A DNA stretch of 33,622 bases, from the NCBI GenBank assembly GCA_035345935.1, contig DAORDK010000029.1:1-33622 (forward strand). Direction: 5' to 3'. Within the stretch, counting starts at the first letter, position 1; the number at the start of each line of letters is the position of its first letter. The notes under the pieces were generated by a model that saw only the letters and a program-made list of their open reading frames with translations, searched no databases and was not told the origin of the DNA. This document shows positions 28,412-33,622 of this stretch, in pieces. Position numbers and translations under genes: made by a program. This stretch comes from SSSZ01 sp035345935. Its GTDB lineage: Bacteria; Pseudomonadota; Gammaproteobacteria; Burkholderiales; Rhodocyclaceae.

Positions 28412-29020
28412 TCACAACAAGCGGTCAATCAGATCGGCGTGGCGTTGGCGCTGGATGACGAAACGCAGCCGGGAAGCGCGGACCACGAGGCGCAATTCCT
28501 CCGCCGCCCGCTGCAACTCATTGTTAATGATAACATAGTCGAACTCGCCCACATGCCGCATTTCGGCCTGGGCAGCGGCAAGGCGGCGGCCGATCACCTC
28601 GGCGCTGTCGGTTCCGCGCCCCCGCAGGCGACGTTCCAGTTCTTCCAGGGAGGGGGGCAGGATGAAGACTCCGACCGCGGTAGGAAACAATTCCCTTACC
28701 TGCTGGGCACCCTGCCAATCGATTTCCAGGAGGACGTCGTGGCCCGCCGCCAGTTCTTCCTCGATCCAAGTCTTGGACGTACCGTAGCAATTGCCGTGGA
28801 CTTCGGCCCATTCGAGAAATTCGCCGCGGTCCACCATGGAATCGAAGGTTTTCCGATCGAGGAAGCGATATTCGCGGCCATCGACTTCACCGGGACGGGG
28901 CGGCCTCGTCGTGCAGGAAATTGACAGGCGGACCTCGCGCTCGGCGTCCAGCAGCAATCGGACCAGGGTGGTCTTTCCCGCCCCGGAGGGAGCCGCAACG
29001 ACGTAAAGATTGCCGGCCAT
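28412..29020 (-). CDS. gmk: Guanylate kinase
   Basis: This 202-residue enzyme phosphorylates GMP to GDP with ATP. It shows the P-loop APSGAGKTTLVRLL near the N-terminus, the GMP-binding region SCTTRPPRPGEVDGREYRFL, and the phrases GEFLEWAEVHGNCYGTSK and DVLLEIDWQGAQQVRE. The ATG at 29020 has GGAG five bases before it; a GTG at 29026 is less likely. The gene often upstream, yicC, is not found; decayed mobile DNA lies there instead. Confidence 0.97.
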   Translation of the reverse strand: MAGNLYVVAAPSGAGKTTLVRLLLDAEREVRLSISCTTRPPRPGEVDGREYRFLDRKTFDSMVDRGEFLEWAEVHGNCYGTSKTWIEEELAAGHDVLLEIDWQGAQQVRELFPTAVGVFILPPSLEELERRLRGRGTDSAEVIGRRLAAAQAEMRHVGEFDYVIINNELQRAAEELRLVVRASRLRFVIQRQRHADLIDRLL

Positions 29021-29047
29021 CCTCACTCCAGATTGGATCTAAATCAG

Positions 29048-29078
29048 TAGTAGCAGGCGCAAAGGCCCGCCGCTACTA
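29048..29078. repeat. Hairpin in the gmk leader
   Basis: TAGTAGC and GCTACTA pair perfectly over 7 bp. After a one-base bulge, GGCG and CGCC add 4 bp around the loop CAAAGGCC. It lies 28 bases before the gmk ATG, with no T run on either strand. It could be a leader structure or part of an old recombination site; no tRNA features are present. Confidence 0.5.
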
Positions 29079-29105
29079 GACGTTTAACAATCGACATTTG
29101 CGATA

Positions 29106-29125
29106 GGTACACGCATGGGTACACG
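29106..29125. repeat. Direct repeat GGTACACG x2
   Basis: GGTACACG occurs at 29106-29113 and again at 29118-29125, a 12-base period. Short tandem repeats of this sort can be arm sites of integrases or operators. No integrase gene is present here, so the function is open. Confidence 0.3.
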
Positions 29126-29193
29126 GTTCTCATGGGCATGTCTGATTCATTGTGATCCGCAGATTCTATCTGACGACGCCATCCCGATGAACG

Positions 29194-29215
29194 AAAAACC
29201 CGGATCATGTCCGGG
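29194..29215 (-). terminator. Rho-independent terminator-like hairpin, minus strand
   Basis: On the minus strand CCCGGA-CATGA-TCCGGG is followed by TTTTT. The stem is only 6 bp but GC-rich. It would stop transcription coming from the mobile-element remnants before it reaches gmk, so gmk needs its own promoter in 29021-29190. Confidence 0.7.
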
Positions 29216-29265
29216 CCTTGATCGCAGCTATTGCCATTTTGCGAAACAATTTCAGCCGCCCAGAT

Positions 29266-29434
29266 CATCAAGGGGGACGGCGGGACAGTTCTTTAACTGG
29301 AAGCCCCGCTTCGGTCTCTCGCAGAAAGCCAATGACTTACTCCTCGCTGAATCGCTTCTTCATGTCCAATCATCCTTGATCGTGGGACTGGACTCTAAAG
29401 TCACGCGCTACTCAATTCCGAGGGGGACGTCTCA
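29266..29434 (-). mobile_element. Remnant of an IS3-family insertion sequence
   Basis: The right boundary is proposed at 29434, where the minus strand begins TGAGACGTCCCCCTCGGAATT, a plausible TG-starting IS terminus. It interrupts the methylase/helicase-like frame just after its YVGWG motif. About 70 bases further on the start of an OrfA gene is recognisable. The element stops near 29266, and orfB and the other end are lost. Confidence 0.6.
29274..29363 (-). pseudogene. Truncated, nonsense-mutated IS3-family transposase OrfA
   Basis: From the ATG at 29363 the frame reads MKKRFSEE, then a TAA at 29339-29337, then VIGFLRETEAGLPVKELSRR. Reading the stop as glutamine restores the common OrfA N-terminus (MKKRFSEEQ, IGFLREAEAG, PVKEL followed by the helix-turn-helix). 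Similarity ends around 29274. It cannot make a functional transposase. Confidence 0.75.
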
Positions 29435-29972
29435 CCCCAGCCGACATAGCGCGCAAGCGCCTTTTGCGCGTCAGGCGTCGCGTTCCGGTCGTTCCGGTCC
29501 TGGGCTTCGAGTTCCTTTAGAACTCGAATGGCCGCGAGGTTGTTCCTGAATTTGGTTTTTGTCCCGCCGTCCCCGATGCCCAAGTCGGCGGTGATGGTGA
29601 AATCGGACTTCGGAATCAGTCCGGTGCCGGTGGCGGGCTTTCCTGTACTCCCAGGAGTTGCCGATACTCCATTGCCCCCATCCAGGCCAGTTCGCCCCCC
29701 GGTTCCGTCTTTTCCTGGACGATCAGTTCCTTCTCCTTCTGCTCTTGGAGTGCTGGAGACGCTTTCATGGGCACCGAATTCGACGGCATTGCCGTCATGA
29801 TTTCCGACTATCGAGGAATCCTTCTCAGCTGCCGTTTCAGAATTCGGCTTGACCTTCTGAAGTTCGGCGCGCGATCCCCCGCCACTTTTAAGCGCGACCT
29901 TCTCTACATGCAAAATCACCTGCATGCGCCGATTGTCTATGACCGCGCCTTTGGTGCTTATCGTTTCGATCA
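29435..29972 (-). pseudogene. Fragment of a plasmid/ICE-type DNA methylase-helicase (DarB-like)
   Basis: An open minus-strand frame of about 180 codons shows a variable, glycine- and threonine-rich linker. A conserved-looking end follows: DFTITADLGIGDGG, KTKFRNNLAAIRVLKELEAQ and ATPDAQKALARYVGWG. This resembles the region just before the catalytic part of very large methylase/helicase proteins on conjugative plasmids, ICEs and phage P1 (DarB). The frame is cut by the IS3 remnant right after YVGWG, so all catalytic domains are missing. The upstream end is cut by an IS5-family fragment, and no proper start codon with a ribosome site is present. The family name is from memory of the motif and should be treated as likely, not certain. 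Confidence 0.55.
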
Positions 29973-30256
29973 AAACTTTCCATGTGGTGAAGAACCTCTT
30001 TCGCCATCGCAAGACCCGCTACCGGGGCCTGGCCAAGAACACCGCGCAACTCTTCTCGCTGTTCGGCTTTGCCAATCTGGTGCTTGCGCGGGGTTCGTTG
30101 CTCGGCACTGATACCCAAGGTGCGTCCTGAAAACAGGAAATGAGCAAAATGCCCCGCCAAACTCGTCTCCTGGCTGCAGAAATCAGCCATTTCCTTGGCG
30201 AGGCGGGAAATTCAAACACCGTCACGCTTGGCGGGCTGAATTGTTCAGCGTTTCCC
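29973..30256 (+). mobile_element. 3' fragment of an IS5-family insertion sequence
   Basis: On the plus strand the frame ending at 30130 reads TFHVVKNLFRHRKTRYRGLAKNTAQLFSLFGFANLVLA, the C-terminus of IS5-family DDE transposases. The DDE region is missing, so the copy is dead. After the stop comes about 110 bases of non-coding end. It finishes with TTGTTCAGCGTTTCCC (30241-30256), a candidate right terminal repeat that resembles the sequence at 33569-33584 in inverse orientation. Confidence 0.7.
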
Positions 30257-30295
30257 TAAGTCTCCATGAATTTGTACCCGGCCACCGGGGGCTGG

Positions 30296-32557
30296 CTATT
30301 CCGCTTGTTTCCTGAGGAACGCCAGAATGTCGTGACGGCTGGATCCCGCACCGTTTTCCTCATCGGCATGCAACTGGTCGAGTACGGTGATCCATCGGGC
30401 GACCAGGTCGGCATCTCCCTGACGGTTTCCAATCAGCTTGGTCACTGCGGCCCGACACTTCGCTGTCAGTCGGTCCTGGCCCGCATGGGTGAGGATGGCC
30501 TGGTAAAAGGCGAGGACAATTGCTTCCTCCGTGACGCCCTCCTGGCCCAATTCATCCAGCAGGTTCTGCAGGTCGTCCGGCAGTGGAATGCCTATGAGTC
30601 TGGCGACGGAGGTCGGCAAGCCGCGGAATATTTTCCGGCCGGCGAGGGAATTGAGTTTCCTGATAAACGGGGAATACCGGCAAGCCCGTATATCGGCGAG
30701 CGTATCAACAGTGACATTGCGTTTCCTGATTACGGCTGGCACTTCGCCGCTCATGCTGAAATCACAGGAGGAGGCCATGTCGGATTGGGTCGAGTTCTGC
30801 CTGAAATCCTTGAAATCCGGACGGATGCAAGCGTCGACGCGATCGAAAGCCATATACCGAGCGCTGCTGGACCCTCCCCAGCCCGCCGGCAACATCTGGG
30901 GAATGGCCTGGAGTTGGGGCAGGGTTTCGGATTTCTCGGCGCCGGCCCGCTCGACCTTGATCAGGCAGTCGGTCTGATCCGTGATCAACTGGTATTTGAT
31001 CGCCCAATCCTGCCTGTCGGTCTCGGGCAATTGGTTCAGACGTTTCCGGGCGGCCACCCGGACCATCGCATCGGCGAGGTCTTCCGGCTGGGCCATGGGA
31101 ACGCTCAGGGTGGAGGAGGGCGAATCGGCGAACTGAAATTCGACCCGGATCGATCCGGCCAGCGGGGCAGGGAAGGCCGCCGCCACGGTATAGGCATCGC
31201 CCGCGAAGCAGCCCGTGGCCGGCCGGGTCTCCCAGAGGGGAACCATCGGCCAGGCAATCCCCAACCCCTCCATTTTCGGCTGGCGCATGCGGGTGAAGTG
31301 CCGGAAGATGCGTTCCGACATGTCCTCGTTGGGAGAGACCAGTTCGCAGGCGCCAGCAGTCTCGTCGGCGAGGCTGCGCACGGTTTGTTCGGCCACCGCC
31401 GAGCCGATGCCCACCGTGAAGATGCGCACGCCCCTGTTCTGAGCCTTGGCGATGATCCCCCCCAGGTTCCAGGCTTGTCCGTCGGTCAGGAGGAGGATAT
31501 CCATGGGCCGCCCGGCATGGAAAGCGAGGGCCGTCTCCAGGGCCTGTTCCAGTTCAGTTCCACCCAGATCGCCCAATTGACCGACCCAGCGCCGGGCCAG
31601 GTCGAGGTTGTTGCGGTTGGCCGGTTGCAGCGCTTGGTCAAAGTGAAGGCAGCGGCTACCGAAGGCGACGATTCCGAATCGCGCCGCCGGATCGAGGCTG
31701 CCCAGGGAGAGGTGGAGCCCCTCCTTGGCCAATGCCAGACTGTCTCCCGCCATGGATCCAGAGCAGTCGATGACGAAGACGGTATCCCGGTCGTTTCGGG
31801 GATGATCGACGGCGGGCGGCAGCAGGGTCAGCATTGCCACATGGGTGTCGCGGGCAGAGGCGGCGACGCCGAGGGACTGGACCTCTTCGTTGCGGATCTC
31901 GAGGATGAAGTCGCGATCCAGGCATGCCCCGCTGGCCAGCGTGACCCGCAAGGAATCCGGACCGGGTTTGAAGGCTACCGGATGGCTCGGGCAGGAGACC
32001 GCGCTCAGGGCGAGGGTGCCCTGCACATGCAGGCAAAGCGCGAGGGGGTATTCCGGGGCGAGGCTGGTGAGCGGCCGCTGCCACGGCTGAATCCCGGTGG
32101 GCTCGCCATAGCGGGGGGCGATGGTGGTCGGCAGGCGGTAGCGGATCGCATTGCCGTTCCAGGCCAGGGTTTCGGCGTAGCTCAGCATGATTTCAACCGC
32201 CTCCCCGGGAAGGACGTTGCCCAAGGTCGCGTTGTACATCCCGGGCTGGATCTCCTGGAGCCGGAAAGCCGAATTGCCTTCGGCGATGGCTTCCTCGTAG
32301 TCCACTTCCGCCTGGCTTCTGGGGATGACCTCGCCGATGCAGTGCTTGTCCCTCATCTTCACTGCGAAGGAAAGCAGGGTCGCGCCGAGGGGTAGCGGGA
32401 AGGTGTAGGCGAGTTCCAGATTGTCCGGCGTGTCGTTGCGGTATTTCTGGGTGAGCCGGGTTTCCGCCAGCAGTCCGGCGATGCGGGTTATCACCTCGAC
32501 CCCCTTGAGGGCGATCATTTCCTCCGAATCCTGCCTCATCAAGCCAAAGTCACTCAT
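30296..32557 (-). CDS. VIT and von Willebrand factor A domain protein, cytoplasmic
   Basis: This protein of 753 residues starts at the ATG at 32557, chosen because AAGGA lies seven bases upstream; the adjacent ATG at 32560 is equivalent. Residues of about 10-135 form a VIT domain (LAETRLTQKYRN, LELAYTFPLPLGATLLSFAVKMRD, GMYNATLGNVLPGE). A vWA domain at about 258-430 has the metal-ion site DCSGS at 264-268, followed by GDLGGTELEQAL and DILLLTDGQAW. The remaining 320 residues are poorly conserved. No signal peptide or membrane segment is seen, unlike secreted inter-alpha-trypsin or sortase-target relatives, so it should act in the cytoplasm. It overlaps the 3' end of a MerR-type regulator gene. 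Function is unknown; a role as a Mg-dependent protein-interaction platform is only inference. Confidence 0.85.
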   Translation of the reverse strand: MSDFGLMRQDSEEMIALKGVEVITRIAGLLAETRLTQKYRNDTPDNLELAYTFPLPLGATLLSFAVKMRDKHCIGEVIPRSQAEVDYEEAIAEGNSAFRLQEIQPGMYNATLGNVLPGEAVEIMLSYAETLAWNGNAIRYRLPTTIAPRYGEPTGIQPWQRPLTSLAPEYPLALCLHVQGTLALSAVSCPSHPVAFKPGPDSLRVTLASGACLDRDFILEIRNEEVQSLGVAASARDTHVAMLTLLPPAVDHPRNDRDTVFVIDCSGSMAGDSLALAKEGLHLSLGSLDPAARFGIVAFGSRCLHFDQALQPANRNNLDLARRWVGQLGDLGGTELEQALETALAFHAGRPMDILLLTDGQAWNLGGIIAKAQNRGVRIFTVGIGSAVAEQTVRSLADETAGACELVSPNEDMSERIFRHFTRMRQPKMEGLGIAWPMVPLWETRPATGCFAGDAYTVAAAFPAPLAGSIRVEFQFADSPSSTLSVPMAQPEDLADAMVRVAARKRLNQLPETDRQDWAIKYQLITDQTDCLIKVERAGAEKSETLPQLQAIPQMLPAGWGGSSSARYMAFDRVDACIRPDFKDFRQNSTQSDMASSCDFSMSGEVPAVIRKRNVTVDTLADIRACRYSPFIRKLNSLAGRKIFRGLPTSVARLIGIPLPDDLQNLLDELGQEGVTEEAIVLAFYQAILTHAGQDRLTAKCRAAVTKLIGNRQGDADLVARWITVLDQLHADEENGAGSSRHDILAFLRKQAE

Positions 32558-32993
32558 CATCTTGTCCTTTCCCAATATCGCGGTGGTGTTCTTTCCTGGA
32601 TTCCTCATGGGCGGCCAGGACTTTTCTGAAGAAACTGCGCAACTGCTCCGGGCTCAGCCCGGCCTCACCGGCCTCGACGCTCAACTCGACGCCCGGGGCC
32701 ACCTGCAGCCGGCTCCAGACTTCCACCGCGCCCGGCGCCTTGCGGCGGGGAGGGGGGAAATCGTCGTCTGTGCCATGCAGCAACTCCCGGATCCGCTCCA
32801 GCGCAAGTCCGGCGGCCTGCCACTTTTTCACGAAGAGAAGCTGCTCTACGTGCCGGGCCGCATAACGCGCCCCGCGGTTTTGTCCGTCGGGCCGGTCGAC
32901 GAGGCCCATCTGGATGTAGTAGCGCACGGTCCGCGGTGGCAGGTCGACCAGCCCGCAGAGTTCCTCGAAGCCGTAGGAGGGTGAGTTGTCCAT
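32550..32993 (-). CDS. MerR-type transcriptional regulator
   Basis: This 147-residue protein has an N-terminal winged helix-turn-helix of the MerR type: YGFEELCGLVDLPPRTVRYYIQMGLVDRP, then GARYAARHVEQLLFVKKWQAAGLALERIRELL. The C-terminal half (about residues 78-147) has no cysteine or metal motif and ends in a charged helix (FRKVLAAHEESRKEHH). It may sense a protein or small ligand, or dimerise only. Its stop overlaps the start of the VIT/vWA gene, so the two form an operon. Tandem operator-like repeats overlap its own promoter, suggesting autoregulation. No good ribosome-binding site is visible before the ATG. Confidence 0.85.
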   Translation of the reverse strand: MDNSPSYGFEELCGLVDLPPRTVRYYIQMGLVDRPDGQNRGARYAARHVEQLLFVKKWQAAGLALERIRELLHGTDDDFPPPRRKAPGAVEVWSRLQVAPGVELSVEAGEAGLSPEQLRSFFRKVLAAHEESRKEHHRDIGKGQDDE

Positions 32994-33028
32994 GGAAGGC
33001 GCCCGTTGTATTTGTCACTTTAATGTAT

Positions 33029-33056
33029 CACAACAAGTGCACACTACAAGTGTCAA
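33029..33056 (-). promoter_or_regulatory. Promoter with tandem operator-like repeats before the MerR-VIT/vWA operon
   Basis: The minus strand has TTGACA at 33056-33051, with TGTGAT (33032-33027) 18 bases further on as a possible -10. Two 11-base repeats, CACTTGTAGTG (33052-33042) and CACTTGTTGTG (33039-33029), differ at one base and are 13 bases apart. The first is itself a dyad (CACT-TGT-AGTG) and overlaps the -35. Such placement suits a regulator binding site; the MerR-type protein just downstream is the obvious candidate. Confidence 0.55.
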
Positions 33057-33061
33057 ATAAA

Positions 33062-33568
33062 TCGCCTGCATTGATTGTCCTGTCTCCAGCCGTTGGGGGC
33101 GATATTGACAGGTCCATGGCTCACCCGGTGAGCCCGGTAATCTCGGCGTGAAGAACAGGCAGGCGCGGTGATTCGGGAAACGCGAAGGCAAGCAGCGAGC
33201 ACTGACAGCAATGCTGGCGCCATCCAGCGAGCGAGGATTTGCACGCAGTGCAGTGATCTTTTGTCGGCCTGGAGCTGATTACCGTTTAGTCTGACCATCG
33301 ATGCCGCAGAGCTGACCAAGACTCAGTGACGGAAAGCTCTTGTCATCAGGTAGGCCGCTGCCACGACCCGTCCTTCATCATTCGGATCATCGGCAATTCA
33401 GATGACCCCTCCAGTGTGAAATCTGGCTGGGAAACTAGGTGATCAATCCGTCACTCCCGCAGGATTGATCGCGCCCCCGCCTGCTTCCTCAGTATCCGAA
33501 TCTCCATACATCGCTCCAGTATCAGCACCGCCTTCTCCTCTGCAGACGCACACGGCGGTCAGTTTCAA
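33062..33568. other. Intergenic region without recognisable gene
   Basis: About 500 bases with short frames in both directions, none with family similarity, good codon use or a ribosome site. It holds a near-perfect palindrome GGCTCACC-C-GGTGAGCC at 33118-33134 and a longer inverted repeat listed separately. The composition looks less coding-like than the neighbours, consistent with decayed DNA. Confidence 0.5.
33441..33470. repeat. Perfect inverted repeat, 9-bp arms
   Basis: GATCAATCC (33441-33449) and GGATTGATC (33462-33470) are exact reverse complements separated by 12 bases. No T run follows. It may be an operator, a small RNA stem or an element end. Confidence 0.55.
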
Positions 33569-33584
33569 GGGATTCCCTGAACAA
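33569..33584 (+). mobile_element. Possible left terminal repeat of an IS5-type element running off the right edge
   Basis: GGGATTCCCTGAACAA matches 13 of 16 bases of the reverse complement of the candidate right end at 30241-30256. The DNA after it reaches an ATG-ATG-AA at the window edge, where a transposase could begin. The body of the element is not visible. Confidence 0.35.
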
Positions 33585-33622
33585 CCCATGATTTCTGCGC
33601 GCCCCGTCATAACCATGATGAA

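Noticed and set aside
29048..29078. tRNA-like or tmRNA-like structure upstream of gmk
   Set aside because: Only a single hairpin is present; no T-loop, anticodon arm or CCA end can be built.
29115..29549. Plus-strand open frame of 144 codons in the mobile scar
   Set aside because: It crosses the IS3 remnant and the methylase-helicase fragment in antisense and has no similarity or ribosome site.
29888..30225. Minus-strand frames over the IS5-type fragment
   Set aside because: The plus strand carries the recognisable transposase C-terminus; the minus frames are shadows.
30266..32395. Very long plus-strand open frame (about 709 codons) opposite the VIT/vWA gene
   Set aside because: It is the mirror of a GC-rich coding region. 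The minus-strand product has clear VIT and vWA motifs, whereas this one shows no family pattern and no ribosome site.

Overview
This is high-GC proteobacterial DNA. Gene content and order (ccmABCDEFGHI, napDAGHB, gmk-rpoZ-spoT, a Tat-exported uptake hydrogenase) fit a betaproteobacterium, most likely of the Rhodocyclales type: a facultatively anaerobic, nitrate-reducing, H2-oxidising bacterium with much cytochrome c. The taxon is inferred from gene content only.

Layout. (1) 1-334, minus: N-terminal part of a [NiFe] uptake hydrogenase small subunit. Its upstream DNA holds a strong sigma-54 -24/-12 match and a perfect FNR-type box. (2) 679-8131, plus: a tight four-gene signalling operon. It encodes a TonB-dependent receptor, a periplasmic YfiR-like protein, a hybrid histidine kinase with a CHASE8-like sensor and Hpt domain, and a REC-PAS-GGDEF-EAL protein. 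This looks like a YfiBNR-type envelope module rewired to a phosphorelay and is the most interesting system here. (3) 8265-14870, plus: the cytochrome c maturation operon ccmABCDEFGHI, with most genes overlapping by 1-4 bases, closed by a hairpin terminator. (4) 14949-18327, minus: a second TonB-dependent receptor and a YVTN/YncE-like beta-propeller protein. (5) 18646-23840, minus: periplasmic nitrate reductase napDAGHB, with a perfect FNR box upstream and a terminator behind napB. (6) 23971-29020, minus: tatD, dadA, spoT, rpoZ and gmk. (7) 29027-30256: a scar of decayed mobile DNA (IS3-family OrfA remnant, a fragment resembling a plasmid/ICE methylase-helicase, IS5-family transposase tail) where yicC often lies beside gmk. 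(8) 30296-32993, minus: a VIT/von Willebrand A protein and a MerR-type regulator, with tandem operator-like repeats over the promoter. (9) 33062-33622: no recognisable gene; an inverted repeat and a probable IS5-type terminus near the right edge.

How it fits together: the Ccm machinery matures c-type cytochromes such as NapB. NapGH would pass quinol electrons to NapB and NapA, and the hydrogenase would feed electrons into the quinone pool. The FNR-like boxes at the hydrogenase and nap promoters point to shared low-oxygen control. The receptor-YfiR-kinase operon probably couples an outer-membrane or periplasmic signal to c-di-GMP breakdown.
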